From: Chitinophaga pinensis
Lineage (GTDB): Bacteria; Bacteroidota; Bacteroidia; Chitinophagales; Chitinophagaceae
Assembly: GCA_902167325.1 (NCBI GenBank)
Contig: LR632930.1
Coordinates: forward strand, 5,890,001-5,954,000
DNA length: 64,000 nt
Direction of reading: 5' to 3'
In this document: positions 25,867 through 34,202 of the stretch, piece after piece
Layout: every line of letters starts with the position of its first letter
Position numbering within the stretch: the first letter of the stretch is position 1
Translations under genes and position numbers: made by a program
The notes under the pieces: model-generated
Told to the model about the DNA's origin: nothing
Databases searched by the model: none
Seen by the model: the letters and a program-made list of their open reading frames with translations, nothing else

Positions 25867-25895
25867 AAAAAGGCGCATCCCGGATGGGATGCGCC
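25867..25895 (-). terminator. Intrinsic terminator of the glpK-glpF operon
   Basis: A perfect 10-bp GC-rich stem (25886-25895 with 25872-25881) with a 4-nt loop runs into a U-tract on the minus strand. Confidence 0.92.
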
Positions 25896-25929
25896 GTGCT
25901 TAGTTGTGTATGTTTTTGAAAGATCGAAA

Positions 25930-26637
25930 CTACTTAAGGGCGAGGTGCAGGGCGGTAGCCAGCAATGCGCCGATAATTGGGCCGACAACGGGTATCCAGG
26001 CATATCCCCAGTCGCTGTCGCGCTTCCCTTTGATGGGCAGAATAGCGTGGGCGATACGGGGGCCGAGATCACGGGCGGGGTTGATGGCATACCCGGTAGG
26101 ACCACCGAGCGATAAGCCAATACCCAGCACAAGGAGCGCCACAGGCAGCGCATCTACTGCACCGAGGCCCACATCACCTTTGGCGATGTAAAACACCCCG
26201 AAAATGAGAACGAACGTACCGATGATTTCAGTTACCAGGTTGGGGATGGTACTGCGGATGGCGGGTGCCGTGCAGAAAATACCCAGTTTGGCATCTGCGT
26301 CGGGCGTAATGTCGAAATGCTGTTTATAAGCGGCATAAACGCCACATGCACCAAGGAAGGCTCCCAGCAACTGGGCGCCCACATACATCGGCACCTGCTC
26401 CCAGGTAATATTGCCGGCTACAGCCATGGCGATGGTTACTGCGGAATTGAGATGCGCGCCACTATATGCTCCTACGGCAAAAACGCCAACGAAAACGGCC
26501 ATGGCCCAGCCCATGGTGATAACCATCCAGCCGCCGTTCTGGCCTTTGCTTTTGTTGAGCAGGCAGTTAGCCACCACCCCGTCGCCAAGGATGATCAGGA
26601 GCGCCGTGCCGATAAGCTCTGCGAGAAAAATTGACAT
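25930..26637 (-). CDS. glpF: Glycerol uptake facilitator (aquaporin family)
   Basis: A 235-residue MIP-family channel with six helices and two half-helix loops. The second loop has NPARD (N186-P187-A188-R189-D190); the aspartate after the arginine marks aquaglyceroporins. The first loop has N64-S65-A66 instead of the usual NPA. It lies 38 nt downstream of glpK on the same strand and before a strong terminator, so it is co-transcribed and imports glycerol for phosphorylation by GlpK. Confidence 0.93.
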   Translation of the reverse strand: MSIFLAELIGTALLIILGDGVVANCLLNKSKGQNGGWMVITMGWAMAVFVGVFAVGAYSGAHLNSAVTIAMAVAGNITWEQVPMYVGAQLLGAFLGACGVYAAYKQHFDITPDADAKLGIFCTAPAIRSTIPNLVTEIIGTFVLIFGVFYIAKGDVGLGAVDALPVALLVLGIGLSLGGPTGYAINPARDLGPRIAHAILPIKGKRDSDWGYAWIPVVGPIIGALLATALHLALK

Positions 26638-26675
26638 AGTCGGGAATTGTTTTTGATCAGTTCTGGATATTGGAA

Positions 26676-28172
26676 TTATTCTTCAGCCCATACTTTAGCG
26701 GCCTTCACGGCACGTGCCCACCCTTTGGTAAGCTGGTTACGCTCGCTATCAGCCATTTCGGGCTTAAAGCAGGCATCTTCCTGCCATTGCTTGCGGATGG
26801 TCTCAATACTGTCCCAGAACCCGGTAGCCAGTCCGGCCATATAAGCAGCACCCAGCGCGGTGGTTTCCGTTACCTTGGGCCGCACTACATCCGTACCCAA
26901 AATATCAGCCTGGAACTGCATGAGGAGGTTGTTGGCAGTAGCACCGCCATCTACCCGCAGCTCCCGGATGGGCATACCTGCGTCCGCCTCCATGGCTTTC
27001 AGCACGTCCATCGTCTGATAGGCGATACTGTCCAGCGCGGCGCGGGCGATATGTGCATCTTTGGTACCGCGGGTCATGCCTACTATTGTACCACGGGCAT
27101 ATTGATTCCAGTGAGGCGCTCCCAGCCCGGCAAATGCAGGCACGAGATACACCCCGTCTGTATGTTCCACTTTAGCGGCTAAGGCTTCCACATCGGCACT
27201 GTGGCGGATAATGCCGAGGCCGTCGCGCAGCCATTGTACTACGGCGCCACCGATGAAAATACTGCCTTCGAGGGCGTAAATGGTTTTACCACCTACCTGC
27301 CAGCCTATGGTAGTGAGCAGGTTATTACCGGAAGTGATGGCTTTTTCGCCGGTATTGAGCATCATGAAGCAGCCGGTACCATAGGTGTTTTTCACCATAC
27401 CCGGCTCTATGCACATCTGGCCGAAAAGAGCAGCCTGCTGATCGCCGGCGATGCCTGCGATGGGAATATTGAACGGGGTGAGGGTAGCTTCTGTTTGCCC
27501 GTATACTTCGCTGGAAGCACGTACCTCGGGGAGCATGGATGCCGGTATATCCATAAGCTTCAGCAGGGATTCGTCCCACTTCAGGTCGTGGATATTGTAC
27601 AGCATGGTACGGGAGGCATTGCTCACGTCAGTGATATGCAGCTTTCCCTTGGTGAAGTTCCATACCAGCCAGGAGTCTACCGTACCGAATGCCAGCTCAC
27701 CGGCTTCGGCCCTGGCGCGTGCACCCTCCACGTTATCGAGGATCCATTTCACTTTGGTACCGGAGAAATAGGCGTCGATGATAAGACCGGTGCGGGAACG
27801 GATATCTTCTGCAAGTCCTTTTGCACGCAGCTCGTCGCAATAACCAGCCGTGCGGCGGTCCTGCCAAACGATGGCGTTGTACAGGGGCTTACCTGTTTTA
27901 CGGTCCCACACGATTGTAGTTTCCCGCTGGTTGGTAATGCCCATGGCAGCGATCTGATCGCCGCTGGCACCGGCTTTTACAATTACTTCGGCGGCTACGC
28001 CGGCCTGGGTAGACCATATCTCGTTCGGGTCGTGCTCCACCCATCCCGGTTGAGGATAGATCTGTTTGAATTCCTTCTGGGCAATGGCTACGATGTTCCC
28101 CCCGCGATCAAATAAGATGGCTCGGGAACTGGTGGTTCCCTGATCCAGGGCCATGATGAATTTTGCTTCCAT
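26676..28172 (-). CDS. glpK: Glycerol kinase
   Basis: A 498-residue FGGY-family kinase that forms glycerol 3-phosphate from glycerol and ATP. It begins with the phosphate-binding motif FIMALDQGTTSSRAILFD. GWVEHDPNEIW, NQRETTIVWDRKTGKPLYNAIVWQDRR, GIAGDQQAALFGQ and the C-terminal GGATANNLLMQFQADIL are all conserved. It is first in the operon with glpF; no glpD is adjacent. No regulator or clear operator was recognised upstream, where the A/T-rich region 28173-28292 holds short dyads only. Confidence 0.98.
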   Translation of the reverse strand: MEAKFIMALDQGTTSSRAILFDRGGNIVAIAQKEFKQIYPQPGWVEHDPNEIWSTQAGVAAEVIVKAGASGDQIAAMGITNQRETTIVWDRKTGKPLYNAIVWQDRRTAGYCDELRAKGLAEDIRSRTGLIIDAYFSGTKVKWILDNVEGARARAEAGELAFGTVDSWLVWNFTKGKLHITDVSNASRTMLYNIHDLKWDESLLKLMDIPASMLPEVRASSEVYGQTEATLTPFNIPIAGIAGDQQAALFGQMCIEPGMVKNTYGTGCFMMLNTGEKAITSGNNLLTTIGWQVGGKTIYALEGSIFIGGAVVQWLRDGLGIIRHSADVEALAAKVEHTDGVYLVPAFAGLGAPHWNQYARGTIVGMTRGTKDAHIARAALDSIAYQTMDVLKAMEADAGMPIRELRVDGGATANNLLMQFQADILGTDVVRPKVTETTALGAAYMAGLATGFWDSIETIRKQWQEDACFKPEMADSERNQLTKGWARAVKAAKVWAEE

Positions 28173-28292
28173 GCGAAACTGTTCTGGCTAATTGTTTAAT
28201 ATGATGAAATGTATTGTCTAACGTGGTACCTAGTTTTACGAGGTAGTAAGATACTAGGAATATTCTAAAAGTAAAAAAAATTTCCACTGCAT

Positions 28293-28325
28293 AAAAAAAG
28301 GCCGTCCGGGGTAAACCGGAAGGCC
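28293..28325 (-). terminator. Intrinsic terminator of the transaldolase-like gene
   Basis: Stem 28316-28325 with 28300-28309 (9 of 10 pairs), 6-nt loop, followed on the minus strand by seven U residues. Confidence 0.88.
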
Positions 28326-28347
28326 TTTCTGTATAAGAAATGCGTTA

Positions 28348-28998
28348 TTACATTTTTTTCGCGTCTTCCAGGAACTTAGCCAGACCGATGTCGGTGAGGG
28401 GGTGTTTCAGGAGGCCGAGGATGGAATCGAGGGGACAGGTACAAACGTCTGCTCCGTTTTCAGCGCACTTCACAATGTGGAGGGCGTTGCGGATAGAAGC
28501 AGCAAGTACTTCGGTTTTAAAGCCCTGGATGCTGTAGATCTGAGCGATCTGGGCGATCAGTTCAACACCATCCCAGGAGCTGTCGTCGATACGGCCGATG
28601 AAGGGCGATACGTAGGAAGCACCTGCTTTGGCGGCGAGGATGGCCTGGCCTGCGGAGAAAACGAGGGTACAGTTGGTACGGATGCCGTTTTCAGTGAACC
28701 ATTTGATAGCTTTAACACCGTCTTTGATCATCGGCACTTTCACCACGATATTGGGATGAATGGCTGCGAGCTTCTTTCCTTCTTCCACGATAGTGGCAAA
28801 ATCGGTAGAAAGTACTTCGGCACTCACGTCACCGTCAACCAGTTCACAAATGGTTTCGTAATGTTTCAGGATGGCTGCTTCGCCTTTGATACCTTCCTTA
28901 GCCATGAGGGAGGGGTTAGTTGTAACACCGTCCAGTATGCCGAGGTCGTTTGCTTCCTGAATCTGTGCCAGGTTAGCAGTATCAATAAAAAATTTCAT
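28348..28998 (-). CDS. fsa: Fructose-6-phosphate aldolase / small transaldolase
   Basis: A 216-residue TalC/FSA-type enzyme. It begins MKFFIDTANLAQI, with GVTTNPSL near residue 24 and the Schiff-base lysine within NIVVKVPM near residue 87. It transfers or cleaves dihydroxyacetone units in the sugar-phosphate pool. Members of this subfamily can be transaldolases or F6P aldolases, which sequence alone does not settle. Monocistronic, with its own terminator; the SRP RNA gene lies upstream on the same strand. Confidence 0.93.
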   Translation of the reverse strand: MKFFIDTANLAQIQEANDLGILDGVTTNPSLMAKEGIKGEAAILKHYETICELVDGDVSAEVLSTDFATIVEEGKKLAAIHPNIVVKVPMIKDGVKAIKWFTENGIRTNCTLVFSAGQAILAAKAGASYVSPFIGRIDDSSWDGVELIAQIAQIYSIQGFKTEVLAASIRNALHIVKCAENGADVCTCPLDSILGLLKHPLTDIGLAKFLEDAKKM

Positions 28999-29099
28999 AA
29001 AAAGAGATTTAGTATTTCAGTATTTGCGATGTGCAAAACAACAAACTAATTTCGGAAAATAAAAGGAGAAAGTGAGGAGACAAAGCTTGCCAGAGGGGA

Positions 29100-29203
29100 A
29101 AAAAAAGTGGCAAGTTACTTATATCGCATCGCTTCAACCACCTACCCTTGCTACATTCCTGTCCTGGGGGAGTTCAGCAGGAGCTGACCGTATAAGACTT
29201 GCC
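29100..29203 (-). ncRNA. ffs: Signal recognition particle RNA (4.5S, small bacterial type)
   Basis: The minus strand folds into a long hairpin. The ends pair as GGCAAGT/ACTTGCC and CTTATA/TATAAG. The apical SRP helix 8 is exact: CAGG, ACA, a GGAA tetraloop, TGT, AGCA, flanked by CCC/GGG pairs. A U8 tract follows, so the 3' end is set by termination near 29100. A consensus promoter 5 nt upstream of 29203 predicts the same 5' end. It binds Ffh for co-translational membrane targeting. It fills most of the 314-nt gap between the aldolase and the next protein gene. Confidence 0.95.
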
Positions 29204-29207
29204 GTTG

Positions 29208-29238
29208 CAAAGGTAAGCCAAAGCAGCATATCCTGCAA
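29208..29238 (-). promoter_or_regulatory. Promoter of ffs
   Basis: TACCTTTG (29208-29215) and TTG (29236-29238) on the minus strand, 20 nt apart. It is correctly placed for the predicted RNA 5' end at 29203. Confidence 0.88.
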
Positions 29239-29312
29239 ATATTTTCTGTCATCCTTCATATCACACTTCTCCAAAACCTTTCCCCCATTGCATTTCAGGG
29301 CTGTTAATTTAT

Positions 29313-30017
29313 TTATTGACGCCGCTTTTTCTTCTTCTGCGTACCCTGCAGCACATCACTTTCCGTCTTAATCAGGGATTCATCATCGGGCAATTGTTTC
29401 ACCGGAATAACCGTTTCTATCCCCATTGCACCATCACCGCGGTATACCGCAGTAACACGGATCTCACGCGTTATAGTATCTGTTGCAGGGATCAGCAGAT
29501 CCTGCCCGATTATCTGCCCATGATTTGCCGTAAAGCGGATGCGCGCCGTATCCAGCGGATATATCCGGCCACTGTTGTATACACCTTCCACATTCAGGTA
29601 GAAATGAACACCGCGCTTTAAACTGTCTGCATAATGCCTGAAACGGATACCGGTGAGGTATGGCAACTGAAGACCGGATTCCCATCTTTTCCCCGGCTGG
29701 TCAGTAAAAGTGACCTGTAACCGGAGCAGATAATTATCAGGCCGGGCCGCATTCCGGGAAAACTGCAGCACGCCGTTGCGGACCTCACCATGCGGTGTTT
29801 CCACCGTCACCTGGTTCCACCGGATATCGCCCCCCAGCAAACCTGCCGTACGGCGCTCCGAACTGTCGGCATACTTCACCTTCAGCCCGATGCGGGTGGT
29901 ACTGTATAATTCCGCTACAGACGCAGAATCATATTCTGCCTCCACCCTTACGATCTTTTTTTGCTGTGCCATAACCGGAAGCACCGGCGCCAGGCAAATC
30001 AACATCAATTTGAACAT
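29313..30017 (-). CDS. Exported protein of unknown function
   Basis: A 234-residue protein with a short signal peptide (MFKLMLICLAPVLPVMA, followed by QQ). I do not recognise the family. The mature part is predicted to be rich in beta strands (repeated alternating segments such as YLLRLQVTFTD and RGVHFYLNVEGVY), has no cysteine, and ends in a basic tail (QKKKKRRQ). It lies between ffs and a divergent methyltransferase gene and appears monocistronic. Confidence 0.75.
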   Translation of the reverse strand: MFKLMLICLAPVLPVMAQQKKIVRVEAEYDSASVAELYSTTRIGLKVKYADSSERRTAGLLGGDIRWNQVTVETPHGEVRNGVLQFSRNAARPDNYLLRLQVTFTDQPGKRWESGLQLPYLTGIRFRHYADSLKRGVHFYLNVEGVYNSGRIYPLDTARIRFTANHGQIIGQDLLIPATDTITREIRVTAVYRGDGAMGIETVIPVKQLPDDESLIKTESDVLQGTQKKKKRRQ

Positions 30018-30113
30018 GCTGTAATATGACTAAAACCATTCCAAATGTAACGAAACAGAGGTAAGCACGCCGACACTTGAAAAAAATATATATTTTCACG
30101 CAATTTTTATCAC

Positions 30114-30914
30114 ATGGCACTCAAGCAGCACTCGGATGCAAATCTGAGATATCAACAGCAGGTAGAGAACTCCCGCAACTACGTTTTACCATTCATACGC
30201 CAGGAATTCCCGGATATGAAAGGACTCCGCGTCATGGAAATCGGCTGCGGAGAAGGCGGCGTGCTCACCCCTTTCCTCGAACAGGGCTGCCAGTGCGTTG
30301 GGGTAGACCTTTGGCCCGAACGGATCGAACTCGCCAAAGGCTTCCTCGAAAATTATGTAACGGCCGGACTGCTCCAGCTGATCGCCAAAAACATTTACGA
30401 CGTTGATTTCTTCGGCGAATTCCGCCACTCCTTCGACCTCATCATCCTCAAAGATGCCATCGAGCATATTCCTGATCAGGACAAACTCATTGCTTATCTG
30501 AAAGAACTGTTATCGCCCCGCGGACAGGTTTACTTCGGATTCCCGCCCTGGTATATGCCCCACGGCGGCCACCAGCAGATCTGCCAGAGCAAGGTTCTCA
30601 GCTTCCTCCCCTATATTCACCTGCTGCCGCGCCCGCTTTACCGCGGATTGTTGAAATCGGCCGGCGAAAATGAAGGCACTATAAAGGAACTGATGGAACT
30701 GGTGGATACGGGTATTTCCATCGAGCGTTTCGAGAAAATTGCCGCGCGTACCGGTTACGACATTACCCGCAAAAAGTACTACCTCATCAATCCCATTTAC
30801 AAATACAAGTTTAACCTGCAGCCGCGTGAGCAATTCGGCTGGATGAAAAAGCTCCCCTTCGTCCGCAATTTCTTTACCACCTGCATGTACTACCTCATCA
30901 AACCGAAAGACTGA
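30114..30914 (+). CDS. Class I SAM-dependent methyltransferase
   Basis: A 266-residue protein. Motif I VMEIGCGEGGVL lies near residue 41, the acidic GVDLW of motif II near residue 65, and DLIILKDAIEHI near residue 107 matches the post-I region. The C-terminal half (about 145-266) is basic and aromatic (YYLINPIYKYKF, FTTCMYYLIKPKD), perhaps membrane-associated. The substrate is unknown. The 3' end is 14 nt from the convergent nitrilase-family gene. Confidence 0.85.
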   Translation: MALKQHSDANLRYQQQVENSRNYVLPFIRQEFPDMKGLRVMEIGCGEGGVLTPFLEQGCQCVGVDLWPERIELAKGFLENYVTAGLLQLIAKNIYDVDFFGEFRHSFDLIILKDAIEHIPDQDKLIAYLKELLSPRGQVYFGFPPWYMPHGGHQQICQSKVLSFLPYIHLLPRPLYRGLLKSAGENEGTIKELMELVDTGISIERFEKIAARTGYDITRKKYYLINPIYKYKFNLQPREQFGWMKKLPFVRNFFTTCMYYLIKPKD

Positions 30915-30928
30915 CGGGAGTACCTCCC

Positions 30929-31879
30929 CTACTTCTTATCCATCCACACCACTTTCTGCTCTGGCGTATGCGGCTGTGCAATGATGCTGCCATACAGATC
31001 AGGACGGCGTGCACGGATGTAACGATGCCCTCCTGCCTGCGTGAGCCTATCACGTGTGAGCGTGGCCGTTACCAGATCGTTCCCCAGTTTCCTGCATTCT
31101 GCGATTACATCACCGAAAGGGTCCAGGATCATGGAGCAGCCGTTCTTCAGCTGATCATCATCCATCCCTATGGGATTGGAGAATACGCAATACATCGCAT
31201 TATCGTATGCACGCGCAGGCAGCCATTTCATGAGCCATGCGCGGCCTTTCATACCGTCAAATTCGAGGCGCAACGAAGTAGGATCGTTTTCGCGGTTGTG
31301 CCATAACGCCGGGTCTACAAATCCAGCACCCGGACGGGTAGACGGCGTACACATCGTTACATGCGGCATAAACAGTACTTCCGCGCCCAGCAGCCTCGTG
31401 GCACGCACGTTTTCAATGACGTTATTGTCGTAACAGATGAGGATGCCGCACTGCCAGCCGTAAAGGTCGAACACGCAGTATTCACTACCCGGTGTGAGAT
31501 GGGGATTGATGAACGGGTGCAGCTTACGGAACTTTGCTTTCAACCCGGTATTATCAACACATATATACGCTTTATACAAATTACCTTCAGCGTCTTTCTC
31601 GAATAATCCGGCGAGGATAGCGATATCATTTTTCGTTGCAATGTCCTGCAATTTGCGGACGCTTGACCCATCGGGTATAAACTCTGCCAGATCCGTCATT
31701 TGCGCACGGTCCAGATGCCGGGCAAAAGAGTATCCGGTGATGGAGCATTCATGAAATGCCACGGCCTGTGCCCCTTCCCGGGCGGCTTTTGCGGACAACA
31801 TGTCTATCACCTGCAGATTGTATGCTTTATCGCCACTGCGGTTTTCAAATTGTGCGGTGGCTACGGTAAGTTTTTCCAT
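30929..31879 (-). CDS. Nitrilase-superfamily carbon-nitrogen hydrolase
   Basis: A 316-residue amidohydrolase. The start is placed at ATG 31879 (MEKLTVATAQFENRSGDK); the frame is open far upstream but without homology. The catalytic triad is visible: E44 in FHECSITGYSF, K119 in KFRKLHPF and C149 in GILICYDNN. The substrate could be an N-carbamoyl or aliphatic amide, which sequence alone cannot decide. It is divergent from the DUF4406 gene. Confidence 0.9.
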   Translation of the reverse strand: MEKLTVATAQFENRSGDKAYNLQVIDMLSAKAAREGAQAVAFHECSITGYSFARHLDRAQMTDLAEFIPDGSSVRKLQDIATKNDIAILAGLFEKDAEGNLYKAYICVDNTGLKAKFRKLHPFINPHLTPGSEYCVFDLYGWQCGILICYDNNVIENVRATRLLGAEVLFMPHVTMCTPSTRPGAGFVDPALWHNRENDPTSLRLEFDGMKGRAWLMKWLPARAYDNAMYCVFSNPIGMDDDQLKNGCSMILDPFGDVIAECRKLGNDLVTATLTRDRLTQAGGHRYIRARRPDLYGSIIAQPHTPEQKVVWMDKK

Positions 31880-31986
31880 TGGGTATGTTTGGAGCGTTTC
31901 ATCGAAATTAGGTGTTTTAACAAATCCTTTCCGATCAAATGTGTTTACTTTGACCGGATTTATTGAACCCACAAATCTGCTCCCCC

Positions 31987-32352
31987 ATGAAAAGACAAAT
32001 GATCCTCGTAGCAGGACCTTACCGCAGCGGCACCAACGACGATCCCGCATTAATCGAAGCCAATGTAAAACAGATGACCAGCGCATCACTTGCAGTATAC
32101 CGCCGCGGGCACATCCCCATGATGGGAGAATGGGTGGCTTTACCATTGATTGAAGAAGCAGGCTCCAAAGCCATGGGGGATGATATCTTTAATGAGATAT
32201 TTCACCCGATAGCTGCCAACCTGATCGATTTTTGTGATGGTGTGGTAAGGATTGGTGGTGCTTCTGCAGGAGCGGATTACATGCTTGAAGTGGCCCGCGA
32301 TAAAGGTAAAACAGTTTATATGCAGCTGGAAGAAATTCCGGAGTACAAATAA
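31987..32352 (+). CDS. DUF4406 / nucleoside 2-deoxyribosyltransferase-like protein
   Basis: A 121-residue protein with the start ILVAGPYRSGT that is typical of the DUF4406 and nucleoside deoxyribosyltransferase-like clan, and an acidic-rich GDDIFNEIFHPIAANLIDFCDGVVRIGG centre. ATG 31987 is chosen over the upstream frame opening at 31963. Small members of this clan include glycosyl-bond hydrolases and deoxyribosyltransferases, but most are uncharacterised. It ends at a shared bidirectional terminator. Confidence 0.75.
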   Translation: MKRQMILVAGPYRSGTNDDPALIEANVKQMTSASLAVYRRGHIPMMGEWVALPLIEEAGSKAMGDDIFNEIFHPIAANLIDFCDGVVRIGGASAGADYMLEVARDKGKTVYMQLEEIPEYK

Positions 32353-32376
32353 ATTAAACGTAAAGTAGTCAACATA

Positions 32377-32419
32377 AAAAAGCCTCCGGAAATGCCATGC
32401 ATCTTCCCGGAGGCTTTTT
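32377..32419. terminator. Bidirectional terminator between DUF4406 and aroE
   Basis: A 13-bp stem (32377-32389 with 32407-32419) has A5 at one end and T5 at the other, with a 17-nt loop. It serves both convergent genes. Confidence 0.88.
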
Positions 32420-32446
32420 ATAAATTTTTTTTGCGTAGAAGCGTTC

Positions 32447-33169
32447 CTAACTATTCCAGATCTCCCACGAAGCTTCTGCCTGCAGGATGAGCATTTCATG
32501 CCCGTTCTTGACAGCTGCCCCACGTTCCATACCCTTTTGCATGAACAATGTTTCCGGCGGATTGTACACCAGGTCGTAGAACAGGTGCTCAGCACCGGCA
32601 TGCTCATATGGCAATGGCGGAGCGGCATCTGTGTTTGGATACATACCCAGCGGGGTGGTGTTTACGATGAGCTTGTGCGACTGCATCATTTCCGGGGTTA
32701 TGGCTTCGTAAGTAACCGGCCCGCTGCGGCTGATTTCTGTATAGCGGATATGTAACTGCTTCAGTGCATATTTTACCGCCAGTGCTGCGCCTCCTGTACC
32801 CAGCACCAGTGCATCGGTATGGTGCGGAGCAAGTAATGGCTGCAGTGAGCGGCCAAACCCAAGTACATCGGTATTATGCCCGATAAGGTACTTACCATCG
32901 CGGCGGATGCAGTTCACTGCACCGATGACTTTGGCAGCATCCGTCAGCTCATCGAGATACGGGATAACGGCCTGTTTATAGGGGATGGTAACGTTGAGTC
33001 CTTCCAGTGCCGGGTTCTCATCCCACAGGGCAGGAAACGCGGAAATATCAGGGATAGGGAAGTTTTCATACGCACAGCCGGCAATGTTTTCGCGGGAGAA
33101 TTTCTCCGTGAAGAATCCTTTTGAGAAGGAGTGGCTGAGCGGAAAGCCGATGAGGCCGAATAATCGCAC
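32447..33169 (-). CDS. aroE: Shikimate dehydrogenase
   Basis: A 240-residue enzyme of aromatic amino acid synthesis (3-dehydroshikimate plus NADPH to shikimate). The start is best placed at GTG 33169, giving MRLFGLIGFPLSHSFSKGFF, which fits the family exactly; the longer opening at 33208 (also GTG) adds 13 unmatched residues. The shikimate-binding SHSFS, NVTIPYKQAVI with the catalytic lysine, GHNTDVLGFG with the aspartate, and the NADP loop VLGTGGAALAV are all present. It is followed upstream by the phosphosulfolactate synthase gene on the same strand, 72 nt away. Confidence 0.95.
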   Translation of the reverse strand: MRLFGLIGFPLSHSFSKGFFTEKFSRENIAGCAYENFPIPDISAFPALWDENPALEGLNVTIPYKQAVIPYLDELTDAAKVIGAVNCIRRDGKYLIGHNTDVLGFGRSLQPLLAPHHTDALVLGTGGAALAVKYALKQLHIRYTEISRSGPVTYEAITPEMMQSHKLIVNTTPLGMYPNTDAAPPLPYEHAGAEHLFYDLVYNPPETLFMQKGMERGAAVKNGHEMLILQAEASWEIWNS

Positions 33170-33241
33170 TTGAATAGATTTTCCGGTAATTGAAAAAGGC
33201 CAGGGCACACCTGCGTCCTGGCCTTTGATAAGTTATACTGG

Positions 33242-34006
33242 TTACTCTTTGTCGAGGAACAGGTGGAAGGTATCTCCACGAAGTCCTACGCGCATGGCTT
33301 CCAGAGGAATCACTTCATGCGGGGCAAGGTTGCCGAGGTTGGCGTTGCAGCCTACCAGTTCAAGGAAGTAAAGCTGCTGATCTTTCTGCGGCGCTTCCCA
33401 GATAATTTTTTCCGCGGGGATCTGTGTCAGGATTTCCTGCACCAATCCTTCACGCACTTCACCGCTGCCACGGTAAATACCTACGTTACCGCCTTCGCGT
33501 GCTTCTGCAATTACATATGTGGAGCCGGCTTCGAGTTCGGCGCGCATCAGTTCGATCCACTTATAGGGAGGAATAATGTGCTCCGCATCTTTACTGCCTA
33601 CTTCGCTCAATACAAGGCCATGCTTGGTCAGCTTCTCGATGTATCCGCATTTTTCCGCGTGCGGGATGGTGATAGAGCCGTCGGACACTTCCATGTAGCT
33701 GATACCATAGTCTTTGATCACGCGAACATATTCATCGAACTGGTTGCGGATAAGAAATGCTTCGAAAAGCGTGCCTCCGAAATACACGGGTATATTGGCG
33801 GCCTGGTACATTTCTATTTTTGTACGCAGGTTGGGCGTTACGAAAGAGGTTCCGAAGCCCAGCTTCACGATATCCACATGCGGACTCGCGGCGGACAGAA
33901 AATTCTTTGCTTCTTCTACGCTGAGACCTTTATCCATCACCATGGTGAGGCCATGGCTACGCGGTTTGCTGGTTCTTTCCGGAATTTGCGTGAGATTAAA
34001 ATTCAT
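33242..34006 (-). CDS. comA: Phosphosulfolactate synthase
   Basis: A 254-residue ComA-family TIM barrel that adds sulfite to phosphoenolpyruvate to give (R)-phosphosulfolactate. Family features are HGLTMVMDKGLSVEEAKNFL near residue 18, DIVKLGFGTSFV near residue 45, YFGGTLFEAF near residue 75, and EVGSKDAEHIIPPYKWIE near residue 135. In archaea the product feeds coenzyme M; in Bacteroidota the likely outlet is sulfolactate or cysteate, the precursor of sulfonolipid head groups. It is next to aroE, but no other sulfolactate gene is adjacent. Confidence 0.88.
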   Translation of the reverse strand: MNFNLTQIPERTSKPRSHGLTMVMDKGLSVEEAKNFLSAASPHVDIVKLGFGTSFVTPNLRTKIEMYQAANIPVYFGGTLFEAFLIRNQFDEYVRVIKDYGISYMEVSDGSITIPHAEKCGYIEKLTKHGLVLSEVGSKDAEHIIPPYKWIELMRAELEAGSTYVIAEAREGGNVGIYRGSGEVREGLVQEILTQIPAEKIIWEAPQKDQQLYFLELVGCNANLGNLAPHEVIPLEAMRVGLRGDTFHLFLDKE

Positions 34007-34202
34007 TTTTCACGGTTTATATTCTTCTGAATGGTCATCACCTCTCCCTAAGTATCGGAAAATGTGTCTTTTACGATTCCCCCTTACAGAGCGGTGCCTG
34101 CTCTAAAATGGAATGGCTAGTTGGCTTTTAAGTTGAAACAAAATAAAAAACCGCGGCAAAAATAAGAAGTAATACGGATAGCGAGGCAAAAAATGACGAG
34201 GA

